A program made the translations under genes and the position numbers. Positions 6,590 through 14,063 of a stretch of DNA of 64,000 nt are shown here, piece by piece. Below the pieces are notes generated by a model that saw only the letters and a program-made list of their open reading frames with translations, was not told the DNA's origin and made no database searches. Numbering within the stretch: position 1 is the first letter of the stretch; each line of letters starts with the position of its first letter. The DNA comes from Actinomadura sp. NAK00032. Its GTDB lineage: Bacteria > Actinomycetota > Actinomycetes > Streptosporangiales > Streptosporangiaceae. The DNA is taken from contig NZ_CP054932.1 of the NCBI RefSeq assembly GCF_013364275.1, positions 7,750,001 to 7,814,000 on the forward strand, written 5' to 3'.

Positions 6590-7516
6590 CTAGCGGGGCC
6601 AGATGGTGCGGTTGGGTGGGCGGTCGGGGCGGGTGGCGGCCCAGATGCGGCGCCATTCGGCTACTTCGGGGCCGCGGGGGGCTTGGCGGCGGTCGCCGGC
6701 GCGCAGGGACGCCCACCAGCTCTCGTCGTGCTCGATCCACAGCCGGCCGACCGCGTCCTCCAGGCGGGCGTTGAAGGCGCTCGTCGTCTCGTCCGGGTCG
6801 GGGGCGAGCGGGCTGCCGTAGCGGACGGCCACGGGCGGGCGGCCCGGCTTCGGCCACATCCCGCCGCGCGGCATCGCCCGGTACGTGCCGCGCACCGCGA
6901 GCGGGACGGCGGGGACGCCCTGCTCGCGGCACAGCAGCGCCGCGCCCATCCGGAACCGGCGGGCCCAGCCGTCCTGGGAGCGGGTGCCCTCGGGGTAGAT
7001 GAGCAGGCTCCAGCCGTCCTGGAGCAGCTCGGCGGCCAGGTCGAGGGACCCGCCGGAGCCGTGCCGCTCGATCGGGAACGCGTTGAAGGCGAGCGCGGTG
7101 GCGACGGCGCGCCAGCGGGCGTCGAAGAAGTAGTCGGCCGCCGCCGCGACCGCGACGCGGCGGCGCAGCCGGACCGGCAGCGAGCCGAGGATCAGCGGCG
7201 TGTCCAGGTGGCTGGCGTGGTTGGCGACGAACACCACCGGCCCCTCCACGCCGTCGAGCAGGTCGGTGCCGTGGATCTCCGGGCGGGTCTGGGTCCAGGT
7301 CAGCGTGCGCAGGACGCCGTCGAGCGCGACCGTGCGGGCCGCGGCGGCGAGCGGCGTGCGCGCCCACGCGGTGGGGAACGGGCTCGCCTCCGGCACGCGC
7401 GCCCAGGGCGCGGCGGAGCGCGGGGCGGGCGCCCGGCCCCGCCAGTCGCGGCCCCGGCGCAGCAGCTTCACCTCCTGCGCGAGCGACAGCCGCCCGCTCT
7501 TGCGCCGCCCGCTCAT
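6590..7516 (-). CDS. PlsC-family acyltransferase of the LarA-like operon
   Basis: 308 aa, last gene of the minus-strand operon. The LPLAT/PlsC motifs are clear: NHASHLDT (HX4D catalytic motif), an FPIER segment and YPEGTRS (acceptor-phosphate binding), preceded by about 90 residues that are Arg/Ala/Pro-rich and not part of the domain. These enzymes usually transfer acyl groups to lysophosphatidic acid or related glycerol lipids. Here the gene begins with ATG overlapping the LarA-like stop by 4 bp (ATGA), so its substrate is probably made by the preceding enzymes rather than being a general phospholipid precursor. Another PlsC (21107) may serve housekeeping. Confidence 0.88.
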   Translation of the reverse strand: MSGRRKSGRLSLAQEVKLLRRGRDWRGRAPAPRSAAPWARVPEASPFPTAWARTPLAAAARTVALDGVLRTLTWTQTRPEIHGTDLLDGVEGPVVFVANHASHLDTPLILGSLPVRLRRRVAVAAAADYFFDARWRAVATALAFNAFPIERHGSGGSLDLAAELLQDGWSLLIYPEGTRSQDGWARRFRMGAALLCREQGVPAVPLAVRGTYRAMPRGGMWPKPGRPPVAVRYGSPLAPDPDETTSAFNARLEDAVGRLWIEHDESWWASLRAGDRRQAPRGPEVAEWRRIWAATRPDRPPNRTIWPR

Positions 7517-9090
7517 CGGACGTCCGCCATCGTCATCGGCGGGGTGTGCAGGTAGGTGAGGCTCGGGCTGTGCCCGACGGTCTCGCCCGCCATCTCCAGC
7601 GCGTCGGCCAGCGTGGTGGCGGCGCGGAAGCCGAGCCGCGCCGCGACCTTGCGGTCCGCGCCCACGCAGATGACGTCGCCCAGGTGCTCGCGCGCGTGGG
7701 CGCCCCAGTACCACATGTAGAACGGGTGGACGCCGTGGTAGGCGTAGCTGTTCCGGTACAGGTGGACGTACCAGGGGTCGGTGGCGTACTGCTCCTCGTA
7801 CTTGGTCTCGATCGTGGCCGGGTCCGTCGTCTGCGGGAGGACCTCGTCGTAGAAGTCGATGTAGCTGGGGTGGTGCAGCGAATGGAACTCCGCCGGCATC
7901 GGGTGGTACATGATGAGCGCCCCGCCCTCGCGCACCAGCGGACGGTTCCGGTACATGTTGAAGTAGTAGCCGAGCCCCAGGCACGCCACCAGGATCGGGT
8001 TCATCACCGAGTTGACGTTGTAGGGCGACAGGTACGGCAGGCCGAGCATCAGCACGTCCGACTGGCCCTGCACCTCGGTGAGCTGCTGCCGGTGGACGGC
8101 GGCGAGCGTCCGGCCGTGCACCTCGTCGGTGGCGCCCGCCTGCACGGACGTGACCTGGTACGGCGCGCGCAGGTTCTGCCACATGCGGCGGCGCGCCCCG
8201 GCGGGGGCGAGGTCGTTGGCGCGCTTGGCGGCCAGGAACGTCGCCTGGTCCCGCAGCGTCCACTCCCATTCGCGCCGGTTGAGGAAGCCGAACGGGGACG
8301 GGAACTGGTCGTTGTTGAGGGTGGCCTCGACGTGGAACACCCGCACCGACTCCGACAGCAGCGAGTGCATGCGGCCGTAGGAGTGGTGCATCGCCGAGTT
8401 CGGCGGGTCGTTGAACGACCGGGAGTTCTGCAGCGTGTGGACGTTGTGGTGGTGCCGCAGGCTCTTGTAGGACGCGAGGCCCACCGCGACGGACTTCGCG
8501 CCCCCGTTCATCGCGACCAGGTTGATGTTCACGTACACGATGAGGTCGCTCTCGGCGGCCCGCCGGTTGATCTCGACGTCCTCGCCGTGCCGGGTCTGCC
8601 CGAGCGCGACGAGGTTCTCGGGGTCCTCGGCGTCGTGGTTGCGGAGCCGGTCGGGCCAGAACGAGGCGAACACCCGCTCCCCGACGATGTGCCGGATCTC
8701 CGCCGGGGTCATCCGGCGGTGCAGCGCGTTCGCGGCGATCAGCTCGACGTCGTCCACGCCCGCCGCGGCGGCCAGCTCCAGGACCTGCTCGATGACCCGC
8801 TGCCGGACGTCGGGGGCGCGCATCGGCGGCAGCGGCAGCGACAGGTCGTCGAAGACGATCGTCAGCCGCATGCCCGCGCGCAGCAGCTCGGGCAGCGGCT
8901 CGCTGCCGAGCGGGTGCAGCAGGGCGTCCCGGATCCGGCCGGTCAGGTCGCGCACGCCGGGCAGCGAGTCCGGCGGGTAGACCACCCGGGTGCCGAGCGG
9001 GAACCGCTCCAGCCGGAACCCCTCCCCCTCGTGCACGAGAAGCGGCGGCGTCCGCTCGTCCACCTCCAGTACGAGGCCGGGTCTGCTCAT
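7513..9090 (-). CDS. Divergent LarA-superfamily (DUF2088) nickel-pincer enzyme
   Basis: 525 aa, about 100 longer than lactate racemase LarA. Against L. plantarum LarA (recalled from memory): the cofactor-binding Lys184 is kept as Lys199 in NGGAKS; the nickel ligand His200 is kept as His215, 16 residues on, within a well-matched GLASYKSLRHHHN; the acid/base His108 is kept as His124 (ANALHRRMT). But the second base His174 falls on Ile189, the DHTRP segment with Arg75 reads DDLSLP (81-86), and the substrate-carboxylate Lys298 region (YQAVKG) aligns with NSVMNP. So cofactor binding should be intact while the two-base lactate racemisation machinery is not. ATG start has GGAGGAG upstream and overlaps the dehydrogenase stop. 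Confidence 0.85.
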   Translation of the reverse strand: MSRPGLVLEVDERTPPLLVHEGEGFRLERFPLGTRVVYPPDSLPGVRDLTGRIRDALLHPLGSEPLPELLRAGMRLTIVFDDLSLPLPPMRAPDVRQRVIEQVLELAAAAGVDDVELIAANALHRRMTPAEIRHIVGERVFASFWPDRLRNHDAEDPENLVALGQTRHGEDVEINRRAAESDLIVYVNINLVAMNGGAKSVAVGLASYKSLRHHHNVHTLQNSRSFNDPPNSAMHHSYGRMHSLLSESVRVFHVEATLNNDQFPSPFGFLNRREWEWTLRDQATFLAAKRANDLAPAGARRRMWQNLRAPYQVTSVQAGATDEVHGRTLAAVHRQQLTEVQGQSDVLMLGLPYLSPYNVNSVMNPILVACLGLGYYFNMYRNRPLVREGGALIMYHPMPAEFHSLHHPSYIDFYDEVLPQTTDPATIETKYEEQYATDPWYVHLYRNSYAYHGVHPFYMWYWGAHAREHLGDVICVGADRKVAARLGFRAATTLADALEMAGETVGHSPSLTYLHTPPMTMADVR

Positions 9091-10304
9091 CCGTCGGCTC
9101 CTCCGTTCGGTTCGGCGGGCTCGTCCGCGCGCCGCTGCGGCGCGAACGCGATCTTGACGCTGCCCGAGCGCCCGGCGGCCAGCGCGTGCGACAGCGCGTC
9201 CCGCCAGCGGCTGAGGGGGTAGACCCCGTCGACGAAGCCCTCCAGGGCGTCGTGCGAGGCCAGGTCGAGCGCGGCGGCGAAGTCGGCGGCGCCGCGGCTG
9301 GCGTAGGAGCCGGCGATGGTCAGCTCCCGGTACCAGGCGGGGGTGAGGTCGGCGGGCTTGGACGGCATGCCCGACAGCAGCACGGTGCCGCCCGCCCGGA
9401 CGATCCGCAGCGCGGTGTCGAGGCCCTGCCCGCCGGTGCACTCGGCGACGATGTCGGCGCCGCCGAGCAGGTAGCCGGGGCCGAGTTCGGGCCGCACGAG
9501 GGAGCCGCCGGTGATGCGGCGCAGCCCGCGCAGCGCGTTCGCCGGGTCGATCGTCTCGGTGGCGCCGAGCGCGGTGGCGCGGCGCCGCTGCCCGGGGTGC
9601 CGGGCGATGACGGTGATCGGCCCGGCCGGGGTGAGCTCGCGCAGCGCGAGGACGGTCAGCAGCCCGACCGTGCCGGCGCCGACGACGGCGACGGACGCGC
9701 CGCGCGGCACGTCGATCCGCCGGACGGACCGGATCGCGCAGGCGAGCGGCTCGGCCAGCACCGCCCGCTCGGACGGCAGCGACGCGGGCACGGGGTGCAG
9801 CCGGTCGCGGTGCGCGACCAGCCGCTCGGACCAGCCCCCGCCGGTGTCGGCGCAGAACCCGGTCTGGAGGCCGGCGGAGACGCGGCCGGCGGTGACGCGG
9901 TCGCAGCGGTTCTCGTGGCCGTCCGCGCAGGACGCGCACAGGTCGAGGCCGCGCGTCCGGCACGACAGCACCGGGTCGGCGACGACGCGCGTCCCGGCGC
10001 GCAGGTCGCCGGCGTCGTCCATCAGCTCGGCGACGATCTCGTGCCCGGGGACGAACGGCGTCGACACCAGCGCCGACAGGTACGGCGACACCGTCCCGGC
10101 CGCCATCGACAGGTCGGACCCGCAGATGCCGGACAGGACGGGCTTCAGCCGCACCCAGTCCGGGCCGGGCGGCGGGGGCGGCTTGCGGTGCGACAGCCGC
10201 AGCGGCGCGAGCGAGGGGACGACGGCGGGGCGGAGCCGGCCGGGCAGCCGCCCGGCGGCGAGGTAGCGGGCGGGCGAGCGGTGGTATTCGAGGGCGAGGA
10301 TCAC
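9087..10304 (-). CDS. Zinc-dependent medium-chain alcohol dehydrogenase
   Basis: 405 aa MDR enzyme. Catalytic-zinc residues are seen in SGICGSDL (Cys) and PGHEIV (His-Glu); the structural-zinc lobe has four cysteines in the segment CRTRGLDLCASCADGHENRC. The Rossmann loop AVVGAGTVGLL follows. About 35 N-terminal residues and the PPPPPG linker are unusual. GTG start overlaps the preceding stop (GTGA) and is served by GGAGGAGG 5 nt upstream. In this operon it probably interconverts an alcohol with the aldehyde made by the neighbouring acyl reductase; the substrate is inferred only from context. Confidence 0.88.
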   Translation of the reverse strand: MILALEYHRSPARYLAAGRLPGRLRPAVVPSLAPLRLSHRKPPPPPGPDWVRLKPVLSGICGSDLSMAAGTVSPYLSALVSTPFVPGHEIVAELMDDAGDLRAGTRVVADPVLSCRTRGLDLCASCADGHENRCDRVTAGRVSAGLQTGFCADTGGGWSERLVAHRDRLHPVPASLPSERAVLAEPLACAIRSVRRIDVPRGASVAVVGAGTVGLLTVLALRELTPAGPITVIARHPGQRRRATALGATETIDPANALRGLRRITGGSLVRPELGPGYLLGGADIVAECTGGQGLDTALRIVRAGGTVLLSGMPSKPADLTPAWYRELTIAGSYASRGAADFAAALDLASHDALEGFVDGVYPLSRWRDALSHALAAGRSGSVKIAFAPQRRADEPAEPNGGADG

Positions 10305-12604
10305 CGGGCCTCCTCCAGGGCGGCGTCGAGCACGGCGGACACCTTGCCGCCGGCGCCGCCCCACTCGGCGACCGTCCAGCGGAGCCGCTTGGCGTGCCGG
10401 TAGAGGTGGGCGTCGGGGTTGACCGCGACGGGGTGGCCGACCTGCTCCAGCACGGGGCGGTCGGAGTAGTGGTCACCGTAGGCCCAGCTCCCGGCGAGGT
10501 CGACGCCCTCGTCGCGGGCCCATTCGCGCAGCCACGCGGCGCGCGCCTCGCCGATCAGCGGCGGCGCCTCGAAGTGGCCGGTGCAGCGCCCGTCGACCAC
10601 CCGCAGCCGCGCCGCCAGCACGTCGTCGAACAGGGTGCGCAGCGGCTCGACGAAGTAGTCGACGGTGCCGGTGAGCAGGACGGTGCGGTGCCCGGCGGCG
10701 CGGTGGGCGCGGATGCGGCGGATCGCCTGCGGCCAGGCGCGGCGCAGCAGCACGTCGCCGAGCCGCTCGCGGGCCAGCGCGCGCAGCTCCGCCTCGCCGG
10801 CGCCCTCGTAGCGGCGGACGAACTCGCGCAGGAACTCGCCGCGGTCGCGGTGCTCGGCGCGCAGGTAGCGCGGCGCGTTGCGCAGGACGGGCAGCAGCGC
10901 CCCCGGCCAGGACCGGACGGGCGCGTCGAGCAGCCGCGCCCACAGGTACGCCTCGACGACGTCGGACGCGACGATCGTCCCGTCCAGGTCGAAGACGGCG
11001 GCGACGTCGCCGCGCTCCTCGAAGGGGGCCGGGGCGGGCTTGGGCGCGCGGGGCAGCGGCGGGCCGTAGAAGGCGGCGGTCACGGCGGGGCAGTGCACGT
11101 CGCGGAGGTAGTGCGGCCAGTCGATGGCGGCCGAGTCGCAGCCCTCGCCGTCGGGGAGCGTCCGGTCCAGCGCGAGGGTGGCGCCGTCGGCGTAGACGAC
11201 CTCGGCGGCGCCGTAGGCCCCGTACAGGTCGCGGTAGCGGCGCAGCATCCGCACCTCGCGGCCCTTGCGGTGCAGGTCGCGCTGCCAGGCGCGGGTGCGC
11301 TCGCCGCCGGGGAGGGCGAGCAGGGCGCGCTCGGCGACGTCCATCGCGCGTTCGGCGGTGCCGAGGACGCGTTCGGCCTGCGACTCGCTGAGCAGCCTCA
11401 GGTCGCGGTTGCGGACGGCGCCGCGGCCGTCGGGGGCGGGCAGCGGGTGCTCGGCGAAGTGCTCCTGGACGAGTTCCACCAGCCGCTGCAGCGTCAGCGG
11501 GTTCCGGGCGCCGGAGCCGACGTGGTAGTAGGCGGGCCCGCCGGGTTCGGGCGGGACGACGGCGGCGGCGAGCAGCGCGTTCACCACCAGGTCGACCGGG
11601 ATGATGTCGACGATGCCGTCCGGGATCCCGGCGAGCGCGCGCAGCATCCCCTGCCCGTAGGCGAGGATCAGCGGGTCGGCCATCTTGAACCCGTCGATCC
11701 AGCCGGGGTAGGGGTGGCGCAGCGCGCTCTCCACGATCGCCGGGCGGACGACCGACAGCGGCACCCCGGCCTCGCGCGCGGTGTCCTCCGCCGCCCGCTC
11801 CCCGAGCGCCTTGGTGAAGGTGTAGACGTCCGGCCAGCCCAGGCTGCGGGCGCGCTCGCGGCCGTAGGCGACGAGCCGGTCGGCGACGGCGTCGCGGCGG
11901 CGGCGCTCGGTGTCGGCGGCGACCGCGCTCGGGCCCGCCTTGCCCTGCGCCTTGAGCGCGGCGGCGCGGAGCCGGGCGAGCACCTCGGGGCGGCGCGAGT
12001 CGCTCTCGGCGGCCCGGCGCGCCTCCAGCGCGCAGTCCAGCTCGGTGCGCCAGTCGATGGCGTGCTCCAGGGCGTCCTCGCGGACGACGCCCTTGCGGGA
12101 GCCCGCGACGTAGGCGGTGGAGACGTGCACCAGGTGCGGGCGGCGGCCGGTGCGGCGCGCGGCGGCCAGGACGCCCTCGTAGAGGTTGACGGTGCCGACG
12201 ACGTTGGTGCGGAACGCCTCGTCGATCGGCGGGTCGAACGACACGACGGACGCGCCGTGCACGACCACGTCCACGTCGTCCGGCACGTCGGGGGCGGCGT
12301 GGGACAGGTCGGCGGGGACGAGCCGCACCCGCTCGCGGACGATCTCGCGGGCCCGGTCCTCGCCGACCCGCTCCCGCCACGGCCCGAACACGGGCTTGGC
12401 GATCAGCTCGGCGAGCCGGTCGCCGGCGGTGGCGCCGGGCCGCTCCCGCACCAGCACGACGACGTTCGTGGACGGGTGCCCCGACAGCAGCCGCTCCAGC
12501 AGCGCCTGCCCGATGAAGCCGGTCGCCCCGGTGAGCAGGACGGTGCGTCCCGCGAGACCGGCGGGCTCCCCGCGCACACCGCGCCCGGCGGGCCCGGCGC
12601 TCAC
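10301..12604 (-). CDS. Fusion of fatty-acyl reductase (extended SDR) and HAD-IB phosphatase
   Basis: 767 aa. N-terminal half (about 20-400): male-sterility/NAD-binding-4 type reductase with TGATGFIGQALLERLL, HVSTAYVAGSRKG, and the active-site YTFTK (YxxxK); such domains reduce acyl-CoA or acyl-ACP to aldehyde or alcohol. A central sterile-C-like helical region follows. C-terminal part (about 545-767): HAD-IB hydrolase of the SerB type with motif I DLDGT, the TGT motif in VLLTGTVDYF, and YGDHYSD as motif IV. GTG start overlaps the di-iron gene by 4 bp. Combining reductase and phosphatase in one chain suggests a phosphorylated acyl- or glycerol-type intermediate, but this is inference. Confidence 0.87.
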   Translation of the reverse strand: MSAGPAGRGVRGEPAGLAGRTVLLTGATGFIGQALLERLLSGHPSTNVVVLVRERPGATAGDRLAELIAKPVFGPWRERVGEDRAREIVRERVRLVPADLSHAAPDVPDDVDVVVHGASVVSFDPPIDEAFRTNVVGTVNLYEGVLAAARRTGRRPHLVHVSTAYVAGSRKGVVREDALEHAIDWRTELDCALEARRAAESDSRRPEVLARLRAAALKAQGKAGPSAVAADTERRRRDAVADRLVAYGRERARSLGWPDVYTFTKALGERAAEDTAREAGVPLSVVRPAIVESALRHPYPGWIDGFKMADPLILAYGQGMLRALAGIPDGIVDIIPVDLVVNALLAAAVVPPEPGGPAYYHVGSGARNPLTLQRLVELVQEHFAEHPLPAPDGRGAVRNRDLRLLSESQAERVLGTAERAMDVAERALLALPGGERTRAWQRDLHRKGREVRMLRRYRDLYGAYGAAEVVYADGATLALDRTLPDGEGCDSAAIDWPHYLRDVHCPAVTAAFYGPPLPRAPKPAPAPFEERGDVAAVFDLDGTIVASDVVEAYLWARLLDAPVRSWPGALLPVLRNAPRYLRAEHRDRGEFLREFVRRYEGAGEAELRALARERLGDVLLRRAWPQAIRRIRAHRAAGHRTVLLTGTVDYFVEPLRTLFDDVLAARLRVVDGRCTGHFEAPPLIGEARAAWLREWARDEGVDLAGSWAYGDHYSDRPVLEQVGHPVAVNPDAHLYRHAKRLRWTVAEWGGAGGKVSAVLDAALEEAR

Positions 12605-13527
12605 GCCGCGGCCTCGCGGCGCTCGCGGTGGACGCCGGCGCGGGCCAGGGCCCCGTCGGTGGACAGCTCGGGGACGCGGCCCGGCGGCATGCGCTCCAGC
12701 GAGCGGCGCCGGGCGTCCTCGGCCAGCGTCGCGCCGGCGAAGCCGGGCAGCTCGGCGATCGTCGCGTCGATGCGGCGCATCCGGTCGAGCCCGGCGTCGT
12801 CGCCGAACAGCCACACCAGGGCGAAGTCGCTCTCCTCCTGGGGGCGCAGCCCCGTGCCGACCGGTGCCCACAGGCGGTGCATGGCCCAGCGCGCCAGCCG
12901 CCGCGCGCGGGCGCTCCGCGCGAGCCGCATCCGCGCCTGCGCCCGGTAGAAGGCGAAGTGGCGGCGCTCGTCCTTGATGACGCGCCGCAGGATGTCGCGC
13001 AGCACCGGGTTGGCGCTGCGCTCGATCATCGCCTGGTAGCTGTTGATCGCGCTGAGCTCGTTCATCGCGCCCCAGGTCATCTGGATCGCGACGAAGTCGC
13101 GGGTCAGCGCGGAGCCGAGCATCGAGACGAGGTGGCCGGTGTAGACGCTGCGGCCCAGCGCCCGCCGGATCCGCTCGTTGCGGACGGTCTTGGTCGGGTA
13201 CGGCGAGGCGGCGTTGACCTTCTCCCGGTCGGGGGCCAGCGTGAAGCCCGCCTCCCCGAGGAACCGGGAGAACGCCTCCCCGTGCCAGAACTCCTCGTAG
13301 ATCCAGCAGCTCATGAACGCCGTGATCTCCGGGTCGAACGCGGCCCGGGTGGCGAGGAGGTCGCGCGCGTACATCACGGTGTGGGTCTCGATGTCCATCA
13401 TGAACGTCAGGCAGCGCGCCTCCGCACCGGAGACCGGGTGGGCGGAGATCTGGTCCCACGCGACTCCCGACAGGTCCACCGCCCGCGAGTTCCGCACGTA
13501 GCGGTCGAGGTCGAAATCCTGCGTCAT
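12601..13527 (-). CDS. Ferritin-like di-iron protein (putative oxygenase/desaturase)
   Basis: 308 aa, all-helical. Two ExxH motifs are visible (EFWH inside YEEFWHGEAF and ERRH inside IKDERRHFAFY) plus acidic residues on the other two helices (DIETHT and MNELSAINSY), the arrangement of a four-helix-bundle di-iron site as in AurF and acyl-ACP desaturases. The specific reaction is unknown; activation of dioxygen on an acyl or amine substrate is the usual chemistry. ATG at 13527 chosen: a TAGCGT -10 ends 7 nt before it, suggesting a leaderless transcript; a GTG 9 bp upstream is possible. First of five genes joined by 4-bp overlaps. Confidence 0.8.
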   Translation of the reverse strand: MTQDFDLDRYVRNSRAVDLSGVAWDQISAHPVSGAEARCLTFMMDIETHTVMYARDLLATRAAFDPEITAFMSCWIYEEFWHGEAFSRFLGEAGFTLAPDREKVNAASPYPTKTVRNERIRRALGRSVYTGHLVSMLGSALTRDFVAIQMTWGAMNELSAINSYQAMIERSANPVLRDILRRVIKDERRHFAFYRAQARMRLARSARARRLARWAMHRLWAPVGTGLRPQEESDFALVWLFGDDAGLDRMRRIDATIAELPGFAGATLAEDARRRSLERMPPGRVPELSTDGALARAGVHRERREAAA

Positions 13528-13534
13528 GGTCACC

Positions 13535-13543
13535 ACGCTAGAA
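13535..13543 (-). promoter_or_regulatory. Candidate leaderless promoter of the di-iron/LarA-like operon
   Basis: On the minus strand TTCTAGCGT occurs here, the same 9-mer that forms the larE -10 (3687-3695). TAGCGT lies 7 nt before the ATG at 13527, the spacing of leaderless starts. The upstream 12-mer of the lar promoter is not conserved at this site, so this may be a secondary internal promoter. Confidence 0.45.
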
Positions 13544-13576
13544 AGGTCGGATGTGTCTGGATAAGGACGGAGTGCG

Positions 13577-13990
13577 TCATGCGGCGGACCCGGTGCGCCA
13601 ATCCCAGCGGCGCAGCGCGCGCCGCAGCGAGCGGGCGTCGGAGTAGCCGAGGCGGCGGGCCACCGCCTCGCGGGTCAGGGCGCCGTCCTCAAGCAGGAGC
13701 CGGGCGCTGCGGCCGCGCACGTACTCCAGTTCGTCGCGCCAGCTCGTGCCCGCGTCATGGAGCCGGCGCTGGAGGGTGCGGGAACTCACCGCCATCCGGG
13801 ACGCCACCCAGCCCACGGTGACGGGGCCGTCGGGCAGCGCGGTCGCGATGAGATGGCGCATGTCGTCCAGCCAGTCCGGGTCCGGGGCCGGGTCGGGGCA
13901 CGGCCGCAGGTCCGGATAGGCGCCTGCGGGCGGACGGCCCGGCTCCTGGTGCGCGCACCGCAGCACGCTGGCGAAGACGAGAACGGACAT
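13577..13990 (-). CDS. AraC-type DNA-binding protein lacking a sensor domain
   Basis: 137 aa. Residues about 50-130 form an AraC double helix-turn-helix: VTVGWVASRMAVSSRTLQRRL (first HTH) and REAVARRLGYSDARSLRRALRRW (second HTH). No cupin-like ligand domain precedes it; the first 45 residues are Pro/Asp-rich. It is encoded 49 bp upstream of, and on the same strand as, the LarA-like operon, and its own promoter carries the conserved box also found before larE. It is the obvious candidate regulator of both operons. ATG preceded by AAGGAG and GGGGG. Confidence 0.8.
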   Translation of the reverse strand: MSVLVFASVLRCAHQEPGRPPAGAYPDLRPCPDPAPDPDWLDDMRHLIATALPDGPVTVGWVASRMAVSSRTLQRRLHDAGTSWRDELEYVRGRSARLLLEDGALTREAVARRLGYSDARSLRRALRRWDWRTGSAA

Positions 13991-14026
13991 GGCGGCCCCC
14001 TTGCTCCTTAATCGGCCTACGCCGCC

Positions 14027-14063
14027 GACGCTAGGGAGCGGAGGGAGCGGGCGAATCCGTCAA
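14027..14063 (-). promoter_or_regulatory. lar regulon promoter upstream of the AraC-type gene
   Basis: Minus strand: TTGACGGATTCGC (14063-14051), 16 bp, CTAGCGTC (14034-14027). Identical blocks and spacing to the larE promoter (3661-3696); of the 16 spacer bases only about four agree, the random expectation. The box overlaps the stop codon of the upstream kinase gene. The AraC-type start codon is 37 bp further on. Confidence 0.65.

Noticed and set aside
9091-10476. Extension of the LarA-like frame upstream through the dehydrogenase gene
   Set aside because: Low-complexity Arg/Pro translation typical of shadow frames; ATG 9090 has a strong ribosome site and coupling.
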